Shown here: in pieces, positions 1 through 5,801 of the stretch | Numbering within the stretch: position 1 is the first letter of the stretch | Layout of the letters: each line of letters begins with the position of its first letter | Source: Desulfobacteraceae bacterium | Lineage (GTDB): Bacteria > Desulfobacterota > Desulfobacteria > Desulfobacterales > ETH-SRB1 | Reading direction: 5' to 3' | Length of the DNA: 13,770 nt | Assembly: GCA_030638305.1 (NCBI GenBank) | Contig: DAOWEW010000175.1 | Coordinates: 1 to 13,770 of the forward strand | The notes under the pieces: model-generated | Database searches by the model: none | Told to the model about the DNA's origin: nothing | What the model saw: the letters and a program-made list of their open reading frames with translations, nothing else | Translations under genes and position numbers: made by a program

Positions 1-61
1 AAGGATCTTCCTGTTTTGCTTTTTGAGATCGTATTGTTCTGCTATTTTTCAGGTATTTCAT
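1..61 (-). CDS. Partial N-terminus of a probable DUF2149 (ExbD-like) protein
   Basis: An ATG at 61-59 opens a frame that runs to the window edge, giving 20 codons that begin MKYLKNSR and end KQEDP. It starts 33 nt after the exbB-like stop, in the same direction, with a weak purine-rich AAGAGA about 6 nt upstream. A short basic N-terminus followed by an acidic-Pro segment resembles what I remember of DUF2149 proteins, which have this kind of tail before one membrane helix and often accompany ExbB-like and DUF2162 genes. An ExbD-like partner is also what an orphan ExbB gene would need. The identification rests mainly on context, because the body of the protein lies outside the window. Confidence 0.45.
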   Translation of the reverse strand, partial: MKYLKNSRTIRSQKAKQEDP

Positions 62-72
62 TTAAATCTCTT

Positions 73-112
73 ATCATTTATCATTAGTCATTTATCAATT
101 ATCATTAGTCAT
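73..112. repeat. Two tandem 21-nt AT-rich units at the exbB 3' end
   Basis: Unit 1 is at 73-93 and unit 2, incomplete, is at 94-112. They differ at one position, and each contains ATCATTAGTCAT. The second unit lies inside the exbB-like gene and encodes its last residues (MTNDN) and stop codon; the first fills the gap before the next gene. Sequences of this ATGA/ATAA-rich kind are common between genes in some anaerobes, and no function is known to me. Confidence 0.7.
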
Positions 113-712
113 AGCTTCCGTTATCAGGTTTATATGACGCATATCATCAGTGACCCAGCGTTCTTTAACCACAGAAAAAAAATGGGCTGTGATTCCAAGA
201 GCCAGACCCACAACCGTGGTTGTAAAGGCCAGAATAAGGCTGGATGAAAGTTGGGCCATATTTCCCTGGGTTAATCCGGCCAGACCGGTACCCATAGGAA
301 TTAATGTTCCCATAAGCCCCAGACTCGGCCCTATGCGTACGATAAGACGTATTTTATCAACCTCTCTTGCAAGTGAATGTTCCTTCCGTTGATTCAGGTC
401 TTCAATTTTTTCATCACGGAACAAAATACCACCATGGACAATATTGTTTAATGCATTTGCATAGCTTGTAACGTGAAGAGGTAGATTTTCGGATAGTTCA
501 GGTGGCAGACATTCTGCATTTTTAATATCCTCCAAAAAATTCGCCAGGTGCCTGTCGGAACGGAAATGTTTCCGCTTTACCAGTTCAGCCAGAAATCCTC
601 CGGCATATACCATCAGCCCCAGGCAAAGAAAAATAAGCAGGATCACCACAGGGTAGAGCAAGGCAGTTGAAATTGTGTACAGGATAGTTTGAAACGCTGG
701 AAAAATATTCAC
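95..712 (-). CDS. exbB: MotA/TolQ/ExbB-family proton channel protein
   Basis: This 205-aa inner-membrane protein has the ExbB/TolQ layout. A first membrane helix lies at about residues 15-40 and a soluble middle part at about 45-120. The conserved C-terminal pair follows: helix two in GPSLGLMGTLIPMG (128-141) and helix three at about 157-180, containing the TTTVVGLALG stretch. Family members form a pentameric channel that turns proton motive force into movement of an ExbD/TolR-type partner. The start is GTG at 712, supported by AGGAG 7 nt upstream. That GTG overlaps the stop of the DUF2162-like gene (GTGA), so the two are probably translationally coupled. With the riboswitch at 1681-1844 it should respond to B12. 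The partner or cargo is inferred; a cobalt or corrinoid role is more likely than a general TonB role. The symbol marks the family only. Confidence 0.85.
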   Translation of the reverse strand: MNIFPAFQTILYTISTALLYPVVILLIFLCLGLMVYAGGFLAELVKRKHFRSDRHLANFLEDIKNAECLPPELSENLPLHVTSYANALNNIVHGGILFRDEKIEDLNQRKEHSLAREVDKIRLIVRIGPSLGLMGTLIPMGTGLAGLTQGNMAQLSSSLILAFTTTVVGLALGITAHFFSVVKERWVTDDMRHINLITEAMTNDN

Positions 713-1422
713 TTAATTTCTCCTTTTGCAAAGTAAATTTTTATGAATCCGGCACATCCGAGAGTAAAGATAATCACTCCGAGAATAGCCGTGTGAAAAA
801 GGTCTATCTGGCTTACCGGACTGTTGGAAGTGGCCATGGTAAATGCAGCTTTTATTTCCGGATAGATGGGTGTTATGAGAAAAGTAAAAAAGAAGTAAAG
901 GCCAATTAAAGCCATGGACAAACCCAGAAAAGAATTCCAGGAACCGATTTTATGGCGAAAGGGAAAAATAATAGCAGATGTAACAAAAACAATGCCGCTG
1001 AAAAGAGCAAAAAGGATCAACGTAGTTAACAATGGTGATAAGGTAAAAAGCGAATATGCAAGGATCAGGTTAAGAAAGATTACCGTAGCGCACACAGGAC
1101 CGGGCAAAATCAGAAACAGGCCGGCCCCAAGGGAAAGATGATTATGTTCAGCAGGGTTTTGAAAAAGCAGCCTGACTCCCCACAAAAAAAGCCCCAGAGC
1201 CCCTGCGAAATAAAACAATCTGCCGTAATGGGTAATCACATTATACAGGCCAAGGAAAAGGATCAGATAGGCAGAAAAGCATCCAACAAGCAAGATGACT
1301 TTTTTACCGGGGGGAACGGTCATGTTGTATATCTGAGCCCCCAGACCCAAACCCGCTTTTATCCCAAAAATACAAAAAGCAACCAGGGCACCGGTTATCC
1401 ATAGTTGTTTTAGCATTGACAT
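709..1422 (-). CDS. DUF2162-like polytopic membrane protein, putative transporter
   Basis: This is a very hydrophobic protein of about 237 aa with roughly seven predicted membrane helices and short loops. The N-terminal IKAGLGLG motif after the first helix matches what I recall of DUF2162 (predicted transporter) proteins, which occur beside ExbB-like and DUF2149 genes and CobN-like chelatases. No catalytic motif is visible. Three in-frame starts are possible. TTG at 1434 lies against the terminator U-tract and upstream of the GGAG at 1430-1427, so it is unlikely. ATG at 1422 (4 nt after GGAG) or ATG at 1416 (10 nt after) is better, and I list 1422. It is the first gene of the riboswitch-controlled operon and overlaps the exbB-like start. 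Transport of cobalt, a corrinoid or another chelate is inference from context. Confidence 0.6.
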   Translation of the reverse strand: MSMLKQLWITGALVAFCIFGIKAGLGLGAQIYNMTVPPGKKVILLVGCFSAYLILFLGLYNVITHYGRLFYFAGALGLFLWGVRLLFQNPAEHNHLSLGAGLFLILPGPVCATVIFLNLILAYSLFTLSPLLTTLILFALFSGIVFVTSAIIFPFRHKIGSWNSFLGLSMALIGLYFFFTFLITPIYPEIKAAFTMATSNSPVSQIDLFHTAILGVIIFTLGCAGFIKIYFAKGEIK

Positions 1423-1432
1423 CAATCTCCAC

Positions 1433-1469
1433 AAAAAATCCCCAAATCGAAATTAATCGATCCGGGGAT
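1433..1469 (-). terminator. Intrinsic terminator/attenuator before the DUF2162-like gene
   Basis: On the minus strand, ATCCCC (1469-1464) pairs with GGGGAT (1443-1438). An inner helix, ATCGA with TCGAT (1461-1457 with 1450-1446), continues it across a 2x2 internal loop, closed by a 6-nt loop. Six U residues (1438-1433) follow directly. The Shine-Dalgarno GGAG of the next gene begins three bases later. Its place between a cobalamin aptamer and the first start codon makes it a plausible expression platform that stops transcription when B12 is bound. Confidence 0.75.
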
Positions 1470-1499
1470 ATCCCTTTTTTATCCTCAGATTTTTAATGA

Positions 1500-1527
1500 T
1501 TGGCTCCACTGTCCGCGAGGTTGCCAA
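1500..1527 (-). other. Small leader hairpin between the MITE and the terminator
   Basis: TTGGC and GCCAA (1500-1504 and 1523-1527) can pair around an 18-nt loop, with CC/GG pairs possible further in. It lies in the transcribed leader between the palindromic element and the terminator hairpin. It may be part of the expression platform or a flanking part of the mobile element. No function can be assigned. Confidence 0.3.
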
Positions 1528-1528
1528 A

Positions 1529-1676
1529 TTAGTGCCTGAACGAAAACTGCTAATTTTTCCAATTTCTGCGTCAGGCTTAAATTTTAATCCTCAAAATACC
1601 TCGTGTATTTCTGCGGTTAAAATTTGCGCCTTCCTTAGAACTTGAAAAAATTTTCTAGTTTTCGTTCGGGCACAAA
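1529..1676. mobile_element. 148-bp palindromic MITE-like element in the riboswitch leader
   Basis: The whole stretch is one long imperfect inverted repeat. The 17-nt outer arms, 1532-1548 and 1657-1673, differ at one base (GTGCCTGAACGAAAACT against GTGCCCGAACGAAAACT). The pairing continues inward through AAATTTTAA-type arms near 1579-1588 and 1616-1625. It ends in AAATAC(CTCGT)GTATTT at 1594-1610. There is no coding potential. Size, non-coding content and palindromic ends are those of a miniature inverted-repeat element. No clear target-site duplication is visible. It begins only 4 nt after the aptamer P1 helix, so it is transcribed as part of the B12 leader. Confidence 0.7.
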
Positions 1677-1680
1677 CTAT

Positions 1681-1844
1681 ATTTCAGGCAGGTCTTCTGA
1701 CTTTCGGATCATACTACTTACCGCGCCTTCCCATCCAGCTTAAACCGGACAGTAGCATTTTTCGGTTTTCGTCCCCGATTACAGCGACGGGCTCGCTCCC
1801 GATTTTCACGGGATTCCCTTTTATGCCTTAAAGGCACCTGAAAT
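1681..1844 (-). ncRNA. Cobalamin (B12) riboswitch aptamer
   Basis: Read on the minus strand, this holds the landmarks of a cobalamin riboswitch in order. They are P1 5' strand ATTTCAGG (1844-1837), GGTGCC (1838-1833), the AAAAGGGAA core (1822-1814), a GTGAAAATC stretch, a GC-rich arm, the ACTGTCC region, and the B12 box GTCAGAAGACCTGCC (1701-1687, one base from the usual AGYCAGGAGACCTGCC). The P1 3' strand CCTGAAAT (1688-1681) pairs fully with the 5' strand. It should bind adenosylcobalamin or a related form and reduce expression of the genes at 1422-1. It lies downstream of cbiA, so it does not control the cbi genes in this window. Confidence 0.95.
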
Positions 1845-1854
1845 TAATTTTTTA

Positions 1855-1882
1855 ATAATACATTTTTCCCTGAATATGTCAA
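1855..1882 (-). promoter_or_regulatory. Sigma70-type promoter for the riboswitch transcript
   Basis: On the minus strand a perfect -35 hexamer TTGACA (1882-1877) is followed after 16 nt by TATTAT (1860-1855), one base from the -10 consensus. Transcription would start near 1849-1847, just before the aptamer P1 strand at 1844. This places the DUF2162/exbB genes on their own B12-controlled transcript, separate from any read-through from cbiA. Confidence 0.75.
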
Positions 1883-1905
1883 TAAAAATGCGAACGGACT
1901 TTAAT

Positions 1906-1937
1906 GGTATCAGCTCAGAATCACCGGAGCTTACACC
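1906..1937 (-). terminator. Possible terminator hairpin after cbiA
   Basis: GGTGTAAGCTC (1937-1927) can pair with GAGCTGATACC (1916-1906) around a 10-nt loop, with one G-U pair and one mismatch. It lies 26 nt after the cbiA stop and before the new promoter, where the long cbi transcript would be expected to end. No U-tract follows, so it is not a classical intrinsic terminator. It may instead protect the 3' end or work with Rho. Confidence 0.35.
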
Positions 1938-1962
1938 AATTTCATAAAGTTTACCTTATGTT

Positions 1963-3354
1963 TCATTTTTTCTCAGCAAGAAATCTAACAAAATTCTCAG
2001 CAATCTGTGGATTGCTTCCAAAATGAAGATGAACATAACTTCCCAGGACATTTTTCTTCATGTATCCCTCTTCAGTGATTTTCAGTCCCGGCCTATCACT
2101 AAGCCGATAAACAAGGTTTACACCGTTGTGATCAACGACGGGGTCAATCTTTTCGGTGATTTTCTTAATCTCTGAATAGTGAAATTCATGTCCTCTTATT
2201 TTCTCTCCAGGTTTTCCGAGAAGATTGGATGTCTTCAGGGTAATCTCTCTATAGCCGAGCGCTTTCAATTGATCAAGCATCATAATCTTTACAGGAAATA
2301 TCCCTGCCATTGGATAGAAGAAGTGTGATTTATCCTCAATCCCCTCGGTTAAATACATAAAACCTCCGCATTCGGCATAGATGGGGAAACCGTTGTTACC
2401 GAGTTGTTTAATCTTTTCCAATAGATCTCTATTTTTTGAGAGTTTTTCTGCAAAGAGCTCTGGATACCCCCCTCCAAGGTAGAGTCCATCAATGTTCTGC
2501 GGTAGAAAACGATCATGCAGCGGAGAAAAAAAGACTAATTCAGCGCCGTATCGCTTAAGAAGATCAAAATTATCCTGATAATAGAAGCAAAATGCTTCGT
2601 CCCTTGCAACCCCGATTTTAACAGGATACCTGTTGTGTAATTCCGGTTTTTTAGAAACTTTTCGGACATCAAGTTCAGGCAGATTGTCCAGCAGCAGGTC
2701 CAGATTCAGCGAATTCTCGATCAGGTCGGCCAGTTGATCAATATAGTCAGGTTGCATAGGGTTTTCATCCTGTGTGACAAGGCCGAGGTGCCTTTCCGGT
2801 AAACTTAACCAGCTTTCCCTTATGAGACCACCAAGCAGGGGAATGTTAACATGGTCTTCAAAAGCTTCACGAATAAATTGAAGATGTCTGTTACTTCCAA
2901 GACGGTTCAAAACAACTCCTGCCCATTTCAATTCCCTGTCAAAGTTTTCGAATCCATATATCATGGCCGCCGCACTTCGGGACATACCCCTGGCGTCCAC
3001 AATCAGAAGGACCGGAAGGGATAGCCACTTAGCTATCTCGGCAGTGGAACCTGCTTCCGATCTGCCTTCATACCCATCAAAAAGACCCATCACACCTTCA
3101 ATAATAGCTACACCACAGGAATAACTGTTTTTGTAAAACACTTCCTTGTTATACTCTTTTGAAAGCATCCAGCCATCAAGATTTCGGGAGGAATGATCAC
3201 AGATCTTCTTATGGAAACCGGGATCAATGAAGTCCGGCCCCACTTTAAATGGCGCGACCTTCATTCCCCGTTTCCTGAAAGCCGCCATAAGCCCCATGGC
3301 TATTGTGGTTTTACCACAGCCACTGTGTGTGCCTGCCACGATCAATCCTTTCAT
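1963..3354 (-). CDS. cbiA: Cobyrinate a,c-diamide synthase
   Basis: This 463-aa cytoplasmic enzyme amidates the a and c side chains of cob(II)yrinate using ATP and glutamine. The N-terminal dethiobiotin-synthetase-like domain has the P-loop GTHSGCGKTT at 8-17. The C-terminal class I glutamine amidotransferase domain has LYLGGGYPELFAE (291-303), the nucleophile Cys329 in YAECGGFMYL, and the catalytic-type His442 in GSYVHLHFG. Length is normal for CbiA/CobB. The ATG shares ATGA with the stop of cbiP, so translation is probably coupled. CbiA acts before CbiP in the pathway although its gene comes after. It is the last gene of the right-hand block and is followed by an imperfect hairpin and a new promoter. 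Confidence 0.95.
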   Translation of the reverse strand: MKGLIVAGTHSGCGKTTIAMGLMAAFRKRGMKVAPFKVGPDFIDPGFHKKICDHSSRNLDGWMLSKEYNKEVFYKNSYSCGVAIIEGVMGLFDGYEGRSEAGSTAEIAKWLSLPVLLIVDARGMSRSAAAMIYGFENFDRELKWAGVVLNRLGSNRHLQFIREAFEDHVNIPLLGGLIRESWLSLPERHLGLVTQDENPMQPDYIDQLADLIENSLNLDLLLDNLPELDVRKVSKKPELHNRYPVKIGVARDEAFCFYYQDNFDLLKRYGAELVFFSPLHDRFLPQNIDGLYLGGGYPELFAEKLSKNRDLLEKIKQLGNNGFPIYAECGGFMYLTEGIEDKSHFFYPMAGIFPVKIMMLDQLKALGYREITLKTSNLLGKPGEKIRGHEFHYSEIKKITEKIDPVVDHNGVNLVYRLSDRPGLKITEEGYMKKNVLGSYVHLHFGSNPQIAENFVRFLAEKK

Positions 3355-4889
3355 CTTAACCCCGAAATCTTGTAAAAAGCTTCCATATTGATACTTTTTC
3401 TGACAAGCGCAGCCAGCTCGTCATATTGTATCTCTTTAAACTCCTGAAAGCTGAAAGAATTATGTTTTTCAGAATGCACGGATATGCCCTTTGTCAGTCT
3501 TGCCTGTTTGATGAAATCCTGACGAAAGCCATCATTGTCGAAAATGCCATGGATGTATGTTCCCCAGACTCTGCCATCTTCGGATATAAATCCGTCGGAA
3601 GCAGAAGTTTTTTCCAGTCCCTTTTGAATAATTTTAAACATATACTGAAACATATACTGCTTGCTCCGCAATTCCGTTTTTCCCATGTGTATTTCATAGC
3701 CCGTCAGTTCTTCTGCATTTTTAAAAAACCGGTTCAATCGGTGAATTTTTGCTGTGACCTGACTTGTTATTTTTTTCTTTTCTATAAGTGTTCTCACGGG
3801 CAAAAGGCCAATGCCGTTTATACTTTCGAGAGAGGTTTCAATGTGATAAGGGTCTTCAATATATTCACCAAGCATCTGATAACCTCCACAGATTCCCACG
3901 ACTGATCCGCCGTTTCTGTGATGTCTTAAGATCTCCTGAACATAGCCACTATTATGCAAATAATTCAGGTCATCAATGGTGTTTTTACTGCCCGGGATGA
4001 TAACAACATCGGCATTGCCTATTTTTTCACCATGATTAACATACCTGAGGTTAACACCTGGCTCTCTTTTAAAAGGGTCAAAGTCTGTAAAATTGGAGAT
4101 GTGTGGAAGACGAACAACAGCAACATCAATTTTTCCATTCCCCCCTGAAGGAATTAATGAGCTATCCAGCGACACGCCATCTTCTTCCTGTATATAAATA
4201 TCTTTAAAATAGGGTATGGTCCCCAGTACAGGGATTCCCGTCTTTTCCTCCAGAAAATCGAGTCCCGGTTTTAATAATGAGATATCACCGCGAAATTTGT
4301 TAATGATGAAGCCCTTAATGCGCTGCCTCTCATCTTCCGTAAGTAGCTCAATAGTGCCGACAAGTGAGGCAAACACCCCGCCCCTGTCTATATCTCCTGC
4401 CAGTATAACCGGGCAGTCCGCAATTTCAGCCATCCCCATGTTGGCGATATCATTTTCCCGCAGATTTATCTCCGCAGGGGATCCTGCGCCCTCTATTATT
4501 ATGAAATCATATTTTTCGCTCAATCTTTGGAAACTCTCTCTGACAAACTCACGGGCATGTTTTTTGAACTTATGATACAAACTTGCAGACATGTTTTCAT
4601 AAACTCTGCCATGAATTATAATCTGGGCTCCCACATCCGTATTCGGTTTTATCAATACAGGATTCATATCTACATCCGGATCCACGCCTGCTGCCTCAGC
4701 CTGTACGACCTGTGCCCTACCCATCTCTCCGCCGGTTCTTGTGATGAAAGAGTTGAGAGCCATGTTTTGTGCCTTAAAGGGCGCCACATTATACCCGTCC
4801 TGCCTGAGTATCCGGCAGAATGCAGCAACTAAAATACTCTTTCCTACATGTGATGCTGTCCCCTGAATCATCAACGATCTACACTTCAT
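3351..4889 (-). CDS. cbiP: Cobyric acid synthase
   Basis: This 512-aa ATP- and glutamine-dependent enzyme amidates the b, d, e and g side chains of adenosyl-cobyrinate diamide. It begins MKCRSLMIQGTASHVGKS, with the nucleotide-binding loop at about 10-18. A second ATPase-domain motif, VILAGDIDRGGVFAS, is at 161-175. The C-terminal amidotransferase domain carries the nucleophile Cys334 in VGICGGYQMLG and His447 in GTYIHGIFDN. The frame is open to a TTG at 4913, but ATG at 4889 has AAGAGG 6 nt upstream and gives the usual family N-terminus, so I use it. The gene lies 36 nt after cbiH and overlaps cbiA by ATGA. A perfect 12-bp tandem duplication at 3636-3659 encodes QYMF twice in the C-terminal part. 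Confidence 0.95.
   Translation of the reverse strand: MKCRSLMIQGTASHVGKSILVAAFCRILRQDGYNVAPFKAQNMALNSFITRTGGEMGRAQVVQAEAAGVDPDVDMNPVLIKPNTDVGAQIIIHGRVYENMSASLYHKFKKHAREFVRESFQRLSEKYDFIIIEGAGSPAEINLRENDIANMGMAEIADCPVILAGDIDRGGVFASLVGTIELLTEDERQRIKGFIINKFRGDISLLKPGLDFLEEKTGIPVLGTIPYFKDIYIQEEDGVSLDSSLIPSGGNGKIDVAVVRLPHISNFTDFDPFKREPGVNLRYVNHGEKIGNADVVIIPGSKNTIDDLNYLHNSGYVQEILRHHRNGGSVVGICGGYQMLGEYIEDPYHIETSLESINGIGLLPVRTLIEKKKITSQVTAKIHRLNRFFKNAEELTGYEIHMGKTELRSKQYMFQYMFKIIQKGLEKTSASDGFISEDGRVWGTYIHGIFDNDGFRQDFIKQARLTKGISVHSEKHNSFSFQEFKEIQYDELAALVRKSINMEAFYKISGLR
3636..3659. repeat. Perfect 12-bp tandem duplication inside cbiP
   Basis: AAACATATACTG occurs at 3636-3647 and again at 3648-3659. 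Because the unit is a multiple of three, the frame is kept and the protein gains a second QYMF at about residues 411-418. It lies outside the catalytic motifs. A slipped-strand duplication is the simplest origin. Confidence 0.9.
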
Positions 4890-4925
4890 AAAAAGCCTCT
4901 TAAACGAAAACAAGTACCTTGTGAG

Positions 4926-5801
4926 CTATAAATACTTTCCTTTATACCCTCTTGGTGTAACCATAAAATCCAGGTAAGTAAACGATGTGCTGTTTCCGAC
5001 AAAGATTATTGTCTGCATATTTACGTCTGCTTTGTGAAGATCTTCAAGGGGAATAATTGTTACCATTTCATCTTTTCTCATGGCGCTTACAACAATTCCG
5101 GCCGGGGTTTTTTTATCCCTGTATTTTAATATAATTTTTTGTGCTGTTTCGAGCTGCCGGCTTCTTCGTTTACTTTTAGGGTTATACAAAACAATTACAA
5201 AATCCGCACTTGCAGCAGCTTCTATGCGTTTTTCAATAAGTTCCCAGGGAGTCAAAAGATCACTTAAGCTTATGGATGCAAAATCATGACTTAATGGTGC
5301 TCCAAGAAGGGATGCACCAGCGCAAAGCGCTGGTATTCCGGGAACAACTTCAACTGTTAATGCAGGTTTTTCATTCAAAGCCATTTTCTTTGAAAAAAGA
5401 GGTATGACCTGAATATTCTCCTTTTTGCATATCTCAAAAACAAGCCCGGCCATGGCATAAATCCCTGGATCACCGCTCGAAACAATTGCGCATGATCTTC
5501 CAGTAAGAGCGACATCAATAGCGGCTCTCACACGTTTTACCTCTTTGGTCATTTGCGTGCTGATTATATTCTTATCTTTAATAAAAGGATGTATCAGATC
5601 TATATAGGTGGTATATCCTGCAATAGTATCCACTGATTCAAGAACATCTGTTGCCCGTTTGGACAGATGATCATAACTTCCCGGACCTATTCCTACGATA
5701 TAAAGGGTATTCTGGCGATGGCCACTGTGACATTTCGGGTCGAATGTTTTGTCACAATCAGTTTCCCGTTTTTTGATGCAAGAATTGCGGCTGCTTCGCA
5801 T
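4926..5801 (-). CDS. cbiH: Cobalt-precorrin-3 C17-methyltransferase (CbiH/CobJ family)
   Basis: This S-adenosylmethionine-dependent enzyme of 291 aa performs C17 methylation and ring contraction. Family motifs are LYIVGIGPGS (33-42), SSGDPGIYAMAGL (108-120), EVVPGIPALCAGASLLGAPLSHDFAS (as short motifs at 151-176) and FVIVLYNPKSKRR (201-213). The core starts near residue 31, but no in-frame ATG, GTG or TTG lies between there and the ATG at 5801. That ATG has AGGAG 10 nt upstream, so I accept it. The result is an unusual 30-residue N-terminal tail (Cys at 8, 16 and 24) encoded in the 109-nt overlap with cbiG in another frame. The family also shows an unusual short insertion here at about 130-147, before VPGIPA. 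Synthesis by -1 frameshifting from cbiFG is an alternative. cbiP follows after 36 nt. Confidence 0.9.
   Translation of the reverse strand: MRSSRNSCIKKRETDCDKTFDPKCHSGHRQNTLYIVGIGPGSYDHLSKRATDVLESVDTIAGYTTYIDLIHPFIKDKNIISTQMTKEVKRVRAAIDVALTGRSCAIVSSGDPGIYAMAGLVFEICKKENIQVIPLFSKKMALNEKPALTVEVVPGIPALCAGASLLGAPLSHDFASISLSDLLTPWELIEKRIEAAASADFVIVLYNPKSKRRSRQLETAQKIILKYRDKKTPAGIVVSAMRKDEMVTIIPLEDLHKADVNMQTIIFVGNSTSFTYLDFMVTPRGYKGKYL

Noticed and set aside
3426..3905. A plus-strand open frame of 159 codons opposite cbiP
   Set aside because: It is antisense to the conserved amidotransferase domain and its translation looks random, rich in Phe, Cys and His.
4890..4913. TTG start for cbiP at 4913
   Set aside because: The AAGAGG ribosome binding site lies inside this extension and points to the ATG at 4889, which gives the standard N-terminus.
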